A DNA stretch of 64,000 nt from a bacterium. GTDB lineage: Bacteria > SZUA-79 > Acidulodesulfobacterales > Acidulodesulfobacteraceae. Below the pieces are notes generated by a model. That model did not search any database and had not been told where the DNA came from. It saw nothing but the letters and a program-made list of their open reading frames with translations. Positions within the stretch are counted from its first letter, which is position 1; the number at the start of each line of letters is the position of its first letter. The DNA lies in assembly GCA_003232385.1 (NCBI GenBank), contig QIJE01000028.1:1-64000 (forward strand), written 5' to 3'. This document shows positions 51,038 through 61,195 of the stretch, piece after piece. The translations under genes were made by a program, and so were the position numbers.

Positions 51038-52330
51038 ATGAGCGAGATTATAGAGATTAAAGGCAGGCAGATTTTAGATTCAAGGGGAAATCCAACTATC
51101 AGCGTCAAAGTTTCTTTAGAGAGCGGCATCAGCGGATCGGCAGCCGTACCTTCAGGGGCGTCTACCGGAGAATATGAGGCTTACGAAAAAAGAGACGGCG
51201 GTTCCGCTTATGGCGGTAAATCCGTTCATTCCGCCATAGAGGGTATAAATGATATCATATCAAAATCCCTAAACGGAATAGACAGCTATTCGCAGAGGCT
51301 CATCGACGATATAATGATGAATCTTGACGGTACGCAAAATAAATCCAACCTTGGATCGAACGCAATTTTAGCCGTATCGTTAGCCGCAGCGGTTGCATCG
51401 GCAAATGAACTGGAAATTCCGCTTTATCGCTATTTAGGCGGTGCAAACGCGCATGTTTTGCCGGTTCCGATGATGAATATATTGAACGGCGGACAACATG
51501 CAAATAACATGCTTGATTTTCAAGAATTTATGATCGTTCCCGCGGGAGCTAAATCTTTTTATGAAGCCCTTAGAATGGGAGCGGAGGTATACCAGGAATT
51601 AAAAAAATTACTTAACGAAAAGGATATGCCGACGGCAGTAGGCGATGAAGGGGGCTTTGCTCCGCATCTTCAGAACAATATGGAGGCAATAATTTTAATA
51701 GTTGAGGCCATAGAAAGAGCAAGGTATCAACCGGGAAAAGATATTTTTATCGCCCTTGATCCTGCGGCAAGCGAATTTTATTTCGACGGTAAATATATTC
51801 TTAAAGAGGCGGGTAAGGAAACGGTATTAGGGATTGACGAGATGGTTGAAATGTATGCCGGCTATGTGGATAAATTTCCTATCATATCCATAGAAGACGG
51901 AATGGCACAGGATGATTTCGCCGGATTTTCGCTTTTGCTTAAAGAACTCGGTGGCAAGATTCAAATCATAGGTGACGACCTTACGGTAACGAACCGGAGT
52001 CGCATAATGAAAGCCGTTGATTCCCGCTCAATAAATTCCGTTTTGATAAAATTAAATCAAATAGGTTCGTTATCGCAAACGTTGGATGCGATTGAGTTGA
52101 CGCAAAGAAATAATATGAGTGCCGTTATATCTCATAGATCGGGAGAAACCGAGGATACCTTCATTGCAGATTTATCCGTCGCTGTGAATTCCGGATTAAT
52201 CAAAACAGGTGCTCCGGCTCGCTCCGAAAGAGTCGCAAAATATAACAGGCTCTTACAGATAGAAGAAGAATTGGGTTCTAATTCTGCATATAATGGACTT
52301 AAAGCCTTTAAGGGTGTTAAAGTCGTTTGA
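51038..52330 (+). CDS. eno: Enolase
   Basis: GRQILDSRGNPTISVKV, GDDLTVTN, SHRSGETEDTFIADL. Confidence 0.98.
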   Translation: MSEIIEIKGRQILDSRGNPTISVKVSLESGISGSAAVPSGASTGEYEAYEKRDGGSAYGGKSVHSAIEGINDIISKSLNGIDSYSQRLIDDIMMNLDGTQNKSNLGSNAILAVSLAAAVASANELEIPLYRYLGGANAHVLPVPMMNILNGGQHANNMLDFQEFMIVPAGAKSFYEALRMGAEVYQELKKLLNEKDMPTAVGDEGGFAPHLQNNMEAIILIVEAIERARYQPGKDIFIALDPAASEFYFDGKYILKEAGKETVLGIDEMVEMYAGYVDKFPIISIEDGMAQDDFAGFSLLLKELGGKIQIIGDDLTVTNRSRIMKAVDSRSINSVLIKLNQIGSLSQTLDAIELTQRNNMSAVISHRSGETEDTFIADLSVAVNSGLIKTGAPARSERVAKYNRLLQIEEELGSNSAYNGLKAFKGVKVV

Positions 52331-52394
52331 GCTAATACCCTATTTAAAAATATACGAATAAATAACAATAAAAACTAATATTAAGGAGGTTGTT

Positions 52395-52658
52395 ATGGCT
52401 TTTACTATTACCGATGAATGTATTGCTTGTGGTGTTTGCGTTCCGGAATGTCCGAATAGCGCAATCGCTGAAGGGGATATATATACTATAGACCCCGTTG
52501 TTTGTACGGAATGCTATGGATATTTCGATACCCAGCAGTGTGCTTCCGTTTGTCCCGTAGATTGCTGTATTCCGGATGAAAACCACAAGGAATCGAAAGA
52601 TGAGCTTAAGGAAAAGGCGTTAAAAGCACATCCTGATAAAAAAGACTGGAAGTTCTAA
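52395..52658 (+). CDS. 2[4Fe-4S] ferredoxin (Alvin/YfhL-like)
   Basis: CIACGVCVPECP and CTECYGYFDTQQCASVCPVDCC. Confidence 0.93.
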   Translation: MAFTITDECIACGVCVPECPNSAIAEGDIYTIDPVVCTECYGYFDTQQCASVCPVDCCIPDENHKESKDELKEKALKAHPDKKDWKF

Positions 52659-52902
52659 TTAACCCGATTTTATTTATAAATTGCATAGGTTTAAATTTTT
52701 CTATATATTTATGGATATTTTAATATTTCCGAAATATGTTTATATAAAAAGAAAATATCGGGAGGTTTGAGCTTAATACTCTAAAATAAGTCGGAACTGT
52801 GGTATTTTTTATGATTATCAGATAATTAGCAGGTAGTTTCGGTATTTTGCCTCCCGTTATATTTTAATATATTAATTGTAATTTACAAAAGGCTGAGAGA
52901 TA

Positions 52903-53448
52903 ATGATTAAGAACGATAACTGGATAGAAAAAATGGCAAAGGGCGGAATGATAAGCCCTTTCGAAAGCTCTCAGGTTAGAGACGGAGTCATATCTTACGG
53001 GGTTTCTTCTTACGGCTATGATTTGAGAATATCTAACGAGTTTAAAATATTTACCAATATAAACAATACCGTAGTAGATCCAAAGAAGTTTGATACAAAA
53101 TCATTCGTCGACTTAGTATCAAACGTATGCATAATCCCTCCTAATTCTTTTGTCCTGGGGATGTCCGTAGAATATTTTAAGATTCCCAGAAACGTCATAA
53201 CTATTTGCCTGGGAAAATCAACTTACGCAAGGTGTGGAATCGTAGTAAACGTTACGCCGTTTGAGCCGGAATGGGAAGGATTCGTAACCTTAGAGATTTC
53301 AAATACTACACCTCTTCCCGCAAAGATTTATGCCAATGAGGGAATTGCGCAGGTTCTTTTTTTTGAAGGGGAAGAACCCAAGACATCCTATAAAGATAAG
53401 AAGGGCAAATATCAGGCGCAGGTCGGAATAGTTCTTCCTCGCTTATAA
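52903..53448 (+). CDS. dcd: dCTP deaminase
   Basis: [62 protein letters not shown]. Confidence 0.95.
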   Translation: MIKNDNWIEKMAKGGMISPFESSQVRDGVISYGVSSYGYDLRISNEFKIFTNINNTVVDPKKFDTKSFVDLVSNVCIIPPNSFVLGMSVEYFKIPRNVITICLGKSTYARCGIVVNVTPFEPEWEGFVTLEISNTTPLPAKIYANEGIAQVLFFEGEEPKTSYKDKKGKYQAQVGIVLPRL

Positions 53449-53833
53449 ACATAACAAGATTATTCCTCCTATTTTTATCTCTCTTTTTAAAAAAACGATG
53501 TGCGAAGAAGCATTAGGTCTATCGTAATTATTAAATAAGCAAGTTTTAACGACTGCATACTGCAATTGATAGATATTTCCGAATATTAGCGATCCCCGCG
53601 TAAGTTTAGATAAACTATAGTATTTTGCTATATAGTAAAAAAACTTTAAGCCAAAATTATTAAAATTAAAAATGATAATATGTCAATAAATCGATTAAAT
53701 TAAAGAAAAATCGATTAAATTAAAGAAAATATTCATTATATTGATTTGTTCTTTGGAATACATCAATATAGCTGTATATATGTAAATATTACGGTATTGT
53801 TTTTTTAAAAACATAAGCGTATATTAAATAAAG

Positions 53834-53860
53834 TTAGCACTCAATAGGTGTAAGTGCTAA
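53834..53860 (+). promoter_or_regulatory. CIRCE element (HrcA operator) upstream of groES
   Basis: TTAGCACTC-N9-AAGTGCTAA; one mismatch to TTAGCACTC-N9-GAGTGCTAA. Confidence 0.92.
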
Positions 53861-53915
53861 TTACTAAAATATATAAAATTAAAATAAAACAATAATTAAC
53901 AAGGAGAAGTAGCTT

Positions 53916-54203
53916 ATGAAGATTAAACCGTTGCAGGACAGAGTCTTAGTGGAAAGGCTCCAAGAAGAAGAAAAGACTAAGGGAGGGATTATTATTCCGG
54001 ATTCCGCAAAAGAAAAGCCCATGCAGGGGAAGGTAGTTGCCGCCGGAGGTGGCAGGGTTTTAGAAGATGGAAAGAAGATCCCGATGGACGTAAAAGTCGA
54101 TGATATTGTCTTATTTGCTAAGTATTCAGGTAACGATGTTAAAATAGATGATAAGGAATACCTTATTATGAAGGAAGACGATATCTTGGCTATAGTGGAA
54201 TAA
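53916..54203 (+). CDS. groES: Co-chaperonin GroES
   Basis: [44 protein letters not shown]. Confidence 0.98.
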   Translation: MKIKPLQDRVLVERLQEEEKTKGGIIIPDSAKEKPMQGKVVAAGGGRVLEDGKKIPMDVKVDDIVLFAKYSGNDVKIDDKEYLIMKEDDILAIVE

Positions 54204-54255
54204 CTAAGAGATATCTATTGAAATTTAACTTAACTATTATTTATTAATAATTTAA

Positions 54256-55932
<1,677 letters not shown>

Positions 55933-55988
55933 TAAATCCGTATGTTCGTAGCGTGTAATTTTTAACGCTTACAATATATTAATAGATA

Positions 55989-56031
55989 ATGCCGGAAGTG
56001 CATGTAAGTTTGTGCCTTTCGGCATTTTTTG
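55989..56031 (+). terminator. Intrinsic terminator after groEL
   Basis: ATGCCGGAAG...CTTTCGGCAT stem then TTTTTG. Confidence 0.75.
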
Positions 56032-56074
56032 TTTATTTGACTTTTTTTACGTAATAGTTTAAAATTCAATCACT

Positions 56075-56602
56075 ATGGGGCATTTAGAACATAAAGAAGA
56101 CGCAAAAGCCAATAAGCCGTTAAATGTATACGTTGTTACTCTGAGCGATACGAGGCGGGAAAACAACGATGAAAGCGGGAAATACATAAGAGAACGGCTT
56201 ATCTCTTTTTCGCATAACGTTTCCGGGTATAGCATTATAAAAGACGATAAGGATTTATTAGAGGGTCTTGTCGTTAAAATTTGCCTGCCGGATGTAAAAT
56301 TACCGATAGATGCCGTAATAATAAACGGCGGCACCGGCGTTTCCTTTAAAGATATGACCTATGAAACCCTTAGGGATATATATGATAAAGAGTTATATGG
56401 TTTCGGAGAATTATTTAGAAGTTTGAGCTACAAGGAAATAGGGTCTTCGTCTATCATGTCTCGGGCTTCTGCCGGCATATACAACGGTAAGATAATTTTT
56501 TCCGTGCCGGGTTCTATGAATGCCGTAAAATTAGCGATGGAAAATATAATACTCGGCGAAATCGGTCATATTTATTATGAAATATCGAAACATCTTACTT
56601 AA
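56075..56602 (+). CDS. MoaB/Mog family molybdenum cofactor protein
   Basis: VYVVTLSDTRRENNDESGKYI...INGGTGVSFKDMTYE...SRASAGIYNGKIIFSVPGSMNAVKLAME. Confidence 0.88.
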   Translation: MGHLEHKEDAKANKPLNVYVVTLSDTRRENNDESGKYIRERLISFSHNVSGYSIIKDDKDLLEGLVVKICLPDVKLPIDAVIINGGTGVSFKDMTYETLRDIYDKELYGFGELFRSLSYKEIGSSSIMSRASAGIYNGKIIFSVPGSMNAVKLAMENIILGEIGHIYYEISKHLT

Positions 56603-56644
56603 TTATTCTAATTTGTTTCTATAATGAGGCGGGTTTGACATAAT

Positions 56645-57322
56645 ATGATAAATGTAAATATTAGGTTTTTTGCAGCCTTTAAAGAATTAATAGGAAAAAA
56701 TGAATTAAACATGAATGTTTCGGACGGCTCTTCCATAAAGGACGTTATGGCAAGTGTAGAGAAAACTTATCCGGAAGTGAAAGACATTCTTAATATTTCT
56801 AAGTTTGCAGTTAACATGGAATATCAAGATATTTGCGTAAAGCTGTCCGACGGAGATGAGATAACCATTATTATGCCGGTTAGCGGCGGTATTTCCAATG
56901 CTTCCGAGAATGACTCATATGTGGAAATAACCTATGAAAAAATAGATATGGGTAGGGTTTTCGATTTTGTTTCCGATCCTTCAGCCGGTTCCGTTCTTTT
57001 GTTTCATGGGACGGTAAGGGATAACGATGAAGGGATGCCGGTAAAATATTTATTTTACGAGGCTTACGAAGAAATGGCCATTAAGGAAATTCGGAAACTA
57101 ATCAATAACGCCCGCGCCGATTTTAACATTACAAAAGTTGCCGTTATACACAGGATGGGAAAAATAGAAATAGGAGGGGTATCCATATCTATCGGAATTT
57201 CAAGCCCTCATAGGGTAGATTCTTATTTGGCATCCAGGTTTTTGATAGATAATATAAAAGAGACTGTTCCTATATGGAAAAAAGAGGTTTTCGACGATAT
57301 GAGCAAATGGAAGCGGATATGA
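56645..57322 (+). CDS. Fused molybdopterin synthase MoaD-MoaE
   Basis: MoaD-like ~82 aa ending in GG, then MoaE-like domain (GSVLLFHGTVRDND...AVIHRMGKIEIGGVSISIGISSPHR...VPIWKKE). Confidence 0.87.
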   Translation: MINVNIRFFAAFKELIGKNELNMNVSDGSSIKDVMASVEKTYPEVKDILNISKFAVNMEYQDICVKLSDGDEITIIMPVSGGISNASENDSYVEITYEKIDMGRVFDFVSDPSAGSVLLFHGTVRDNDEGMPVKYLFYEAYEEMAIKEIRKLINNARADFNITKVAVIHRMGKIEIGGVSISIGISSPHRVDSYLASRFLIDNIKETVPIWKKEVFDDMSKWKRI

Positions 57323-57361
57323 GAAGAAACTGAAAGCTATAGCGGAAGCGTCAAACGAGGT

Positions 57362-60340
57362 TTGTTTATAATGAAAGATTTATTTTTAGGTATAGATATC
57401 GGTTCTACAACCGTTAAATATGCCATTTTAGACGAAAATCTGAATGTTGTAAAAAAGAAATACGTTAGGTCGAACGGGGAGTCCGTTAAGACTGCCTATA
57501 ATGTTTTAAAGGATATTTTTAGTGAATTTCACGAGGATAGATTTGCGGGAATAGGTGCCACCGGTTCCGGTTCCCGAACCATCGGAGAGATTCTGGAAAT
57601 TCCAAATATAAACGAATTAGTAGCCCAAACGGAATCCGTAAAATATTTTTATCCGGATGTTAGAACGGTCATTGAGATGGGCGGACAAGATTCGAAGTTT
57701 CTTATCTTAAAAAAAAGTGAAGAGACGGGGCAGATTTTTCTTGAAGATTTCGGGTTAAATGATCTATGCGCGGCGGGGACGGGTTCTTTTCTTGATCAGC
57801 AGGCGGAGAGACTCAATATAAACATAGAAAACGAATTCGGGCAACTTGCTTTAAAATCAAAAAATCCCTCAAAGATAGCGGGGAGATGTACCGTGTTTGC
57901 AAAGTCGGATATGGTGCATCTTCAACAGATTTCTACGCCGGTCGAAGATATCGTGGCGGGCTTGTGTTATGCGGTTGCAAGAACGTTTATCGGGACCATT
58001 GCAAAAGGAAGGAAATTCGAAAAACCTATTATTTTTCAGGGGGGTGTTGCTTTTAACCGTGGAATGATTAAAGCCTTTGAGAATATTTTAGGTATTGAGA
58101 GCGGAGAACTTATAATACCGGAACATCACACCATTATGTCATCAATAGGGATTGCCATAATATCCCGGAGTAAAAAAGATTTTAAATTCAAAGGTCTTGA
58201 GCCCCTTAAAGACTTCATTGAGAAGAATAAGCTTACCGGTAGATATCGCGATAAATTAGACAGGAAGAACATTGATCATTGCGACACTTCAGATGTTGAC
58301 GGCTTAAATGCCCTCAAATCGTATTCCGGCATTACTGTTCCGGTATATATAGGTATAGATACCGGTTCCGTGTCGACTAATATTGTTTTGTTAGATGAAA
58401 ATAAAAGACTTTTAATTAAAAAATATAAAAAAACCAACGGAAAACCGATAGAGATGGTGAGGGATACTCTTTATGAAATTCATCTGTTGTTAAAAAATTT
58501 TGACGTAAATGTTTCGGTTGAAGGGGTTTGCACCACCGGTTCCGGAAGATATTTAATTGCCGATTATATCGGCGCTGATATAGTAAAGAACGAGATAACC
58601 GCACAGGCGGCGGCGGCTATTTTTATCGATAAAGATGTAGATACCGTTTTTGAAATAGGCGGGCAAGATTCTAAATATATAAGAATAAAAGACGGAGTAG
58701 TGATCGATTTTGAAATGAATAAGGCATGCGCGGCGGGGACGGGTTCTTTTTTGGAAGAGCAGGCACAAAAGCTCAACATAGATATTATTGGTGAATTTTC
58801 CGATAAAGCCTTTAACGCCGGCAATTCTTGCGATTTAGGCGACAGATGTACCGTTTTCATGGAATCCGACCTTATTTCTCATCAGCAAAAGGGGGCAAAT
58901 AAAGACCAGCTTATCGCCGGTCTCGCATATTCCATCGTAGAAAATTATCTTAATAAAGTAGTTATGGGCAAACCGATAGGGGAACATATACTTTTTCAGG
59001 GCGGAGTTGCTTCCAATCAAGCCGTCGCAAGTGCTTTCGGAAGTATTTTAAACAAAAAAATAGTCATTCCGGAAAATAATGAAGTAACCGGAGCCATCGG
59101 TAGCGCTCTTATCGCTTTTAAAAATAACGGTCCGTCAAAATTTGTCGGCTTTGATTTAAGAAGCAGGGAATATTCTCAGGAATCATTCGAATGCATGAAA
59201 TGCACCAACCTTTGCGATGTTAACAAGGTAACGGTAGGACGGGAGCCGTCTCATTATTACGGCGCAAGGTGCGATATATTTGAGATAGATAAGAATAAAA
59301 TAGAGAAAGGAGAAAACTTTTTTAAATTCAGAAAAGAGCTTTTATTGGAGGGGTATTCCGCCGAAAATGAAAATGATTTTTCAAGACCCCGCATCGGTAT
59401 TACCTTATGCCTCGAGACATACGATCTGTTTCCGTTCTATAATGAATTTTTTACAAGATTGGGTTTTAATGTTGTTTTATCCAACGAAACGAACAGGTCT
59501 ATTGTTAATTTGTCCAATATGCTTTCAGTAACCGATACATGTTTTCCGGTAAAAGTGATGCTTGGTCACGTAAGAAACCTGATGGATAAAAAAGTAGATG
59601 CAATTTTTCTTCCGGCATTAGTTAATAGAGAAAAAAACCATAATTTTCAGGCGAATACTTGCCAATGTCCATATATTCAAGGTATTCCGTATATGATAAA
59701 ATCGCTTATTGATTTTAGTCAAACAAAAGTCATATCTCCTAAGTTGAGGTTATCCGGCAGCAATTATGACTATGATTTAACCATGAGTAGTATCGTGTCA
59801 CAGTTCAAAGACCTGCATATGCCTATTTCGAAGGGTAAAGTGATGAATGCATTCAATCGTGCGGTCAAAAAACAAAAAAGATTTTTCGAAACCTTAAAAA
59901 ATAAGGGCAAAGAGGTTTTAGATAAATATAATAATATTATTGTGTTGGTAGGCAGACCTTATAATACCCAAGATGAAGGGATTAATTTATCTATTTCCAA
60001 TAAGATAGCATCGCTCGGTTTAACCGTTGTTCCTATGGATTTTCTTGATATTTCCGGTGTTTCTATCTATGAAGAACATGACAACATGTTTTGGCATTCG
60101 GGGCATAAGATTCTTTCCGTGGCTAAAATAATAATGGATAATCCGAAGCTTAATACCGTTTATATTACCAATTACGCCTGCGGCCCGGATTCGTTTATTA
60201 AAACTTTTTTTGCCGACTACATGAAGCATAAACCTTATCTCGAGATGGAAATCGACGAACATAATGCCGATTCGGGATATGTAACTAGACTTGAAGCTTT
60301 TTTCGACAGTGTATATAAATTCGGAATGGAAAATGTTTGA
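57362..60340 (+). CDS. Acyl-CoA dehydratase activase (BadF/BadG/BcrA/BcrD/HgdC family), tandem ASKHA domains plus DUF2229-like region
   Basis: LFLGIDIGSTTVKYAIL and VYIGIDTGSVSTNIVLL; two CAAGTGSF; C-terminal RIGITLCLETYDLFPFYNEFFTRLGF... Confidence 0.87.
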   Translation: MFIMKDLFLGIDIGSTTVKYAILDENLNVVKKKYVRSNGESVKTAYNVLKDIFSEFHEDRFAGIGATGSGSRTIGEILEIPNINELVAQTESVKYFYPDVRTVIEMGGQDSKFLILKKSEETGQIFLEDFGLNDLCAAGTGSFLDQQAERLNINIENEFGQLALKSKNPSKIAGRCTVFAKSDMVHLQQISTPVEDIVAGLCYAVARTFIGTIAKGRKFEKPIIFQGGVAFNRGMIKAFENILGIESGELIIPEHHTIMSSIGIAIISRSKKDFKFKGLEPLKDFIEKNKLTGRYRDKLDRKNIDHCDTSDVDGLNALKSYSGITVPVYIGIDTGSVSTNIVLLDENKRLLIKKYKKTNGKPIEMVRDTLYEIHLLLKNFDVNVSVEGVCTTGSGRYLIADYIGADIVKNEITAQAAAAIFIDKDVDTVFEIGGQDSKYIRIKDGVVIDFEMNKACAAGTGSFLEEQAQKLNIDIIGEFSDKAFNAGNSCDLGDRCTVFMESDLISHQQKGANKDQLIAGLAYSIVENYLNKVVMGKPIGEHILFQGGVASNQAVASAFGSILNKKIVIPENNEVTGAIGSALIAFKNNGPSKFVGFDLRSREYSQESFECMKCTNLCDVNKVTVGREPSHYYGARCDIFEIDKNKIEKGENFFKFRKELLLEGYSAENENDFSRPRIGITLCLETYDLFPFYNEFFTRLGFNVVLSNETNRSIVNLSNMLSVTDTCFPVKVMLGHVRNLMDKKVDAIFLPALVNREKNHNFQANTCQCPYIQGIPYMIKSLIDFSQTKVISPKLRLSGSNYDYDLTMSSIVSQFKDLHMPISKGKVMNAFNRAVKKQKRFFETLKNKGKEVLDKYNNIIVLVGRPYNTQDEGINLSISNKIASLGLTVVPMDFLDISGVSIYEEHDNMFWHSGHKILSVAKIIMDNPKLNTVYITNYACGPDSFIKTFFADYMKHKPYLEMEIDEHNADSGYVTRLEAFFDSVYKFGMENV

Positions 60341-60384
60341 CGATGGACACGGTATATCCGTATAGGATTTAGATTATAGTTCAA

Positions 60385-60574
60385 ATGAAATTGCATTTAA
60401 AATAAAAAAAATCAGGTTATAACTTGATCCATCAAAAACCAGCCATTATAAGAATAATCTCGGAATTAAAAAAATACCCGACTATTAAAAGATGTGCATA
60501 GTAAACTTAAAGAACTATATCCTATGATTTCTTTAAATACGGTTTATGTAGCGGTTGTTATGAAAAACGGCTAA
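60385..60574 (+). pseudogene. Fur/PerR-family regulator remnant
   Basis: MKLHLK*KKSGYNLIHQKPAIIRIISELKKYPTIK /frameshift/ DVHSKLKELYPMISLNTVYVAVVMKNG*; Fur DNA-binding domain pattern. Confidence 0.65.
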
Positions 60575-60577
60575 CGG

Positions 60578-60600
60578 TTGACTAACCGGCGGTTAGTCAA
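60578..60600. repeat. Perfect hairpin TTGACTAACC-GGC-GGTTAGTCAA, possible terminator of the minus-strand operon
   Basis: 10-bp perfect inverted repeat overlapping the stop codon of the minus-strand ORF. Confidence 0.7.
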
Positions 60601-61189
60601 TTTCTGCGGCATAATCATATCCCTTTAGAATAACTTGTATGATGTTTTTCTTTTCCGCATCGTTTTTTGAAAACGAAACGGCTTCTTTGCATACCGAATC
60701 TACGTCAAGTAATCCGCTTTTCGCTGTAAAAGCCCCTATCAGCGCTATATAAGAGCTTACCCTGTTTTTTCCCATAGCCTCTAAATCTATTATCTCCCTT
60801 AACGGTATTTTATAAATATTTTTAGTCTTCTCGCCTATTTTTTGCGTAACGGTGTCGTTATCGGCAAGAAAATAATCGCAGACGTTAAAAGTAGAGTAAT
60901 CGGTAAAAATTAACGTATCCTTATTCATAAACGGGATATAATTTAATATGGATTGGTAATCTAAACTTATGATTGCATTTATATTCTGGAGACAGCTTGC
61001 AGATTCTAATTTGCCTACTTTTAAAACGGCATATGTGAGGCTGTAATTGGATATATTTGACGTAGGCTTGATTGTAAGTGATGTATTAAAGTTTTCATTT
61101 TTTAACGAGAAATAAATAAACTTGCTCAGGTATTTAATTTCCTTAAAATCCGCGCCGTTTAGTATGAGGTTATAATTTATATTTTCCAT
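60593..61189 (-). CDS. Divergent indolepyruvate oxidoreductase beta-subunit-like protein
   Basis: Downstream of the IorA-like ORF; internal GKNRVSSYIALIGAFT resembles the IorB region; overall weak. Confidence 0.45.
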   Translation of the reverse strand: MENINYNLILNGADFKEIKYLSKFIYFSLKNENFNTSLTIKPTSNISNYSLTYAVLKVGKLESASCLQNINAIISLDYQSILNYIPFMNKDTLIFTDYSTFNVCDYFLADNDTVTQKIGEKTKNIYKIPLREIIDLEAMGKNRVSSYIALIGAFTAKSGLLDVDSVCKEAVSFSKNDAEKKNIIQVILKGYDYAAEID

Positions 61190-61195
61190 ATTTTG

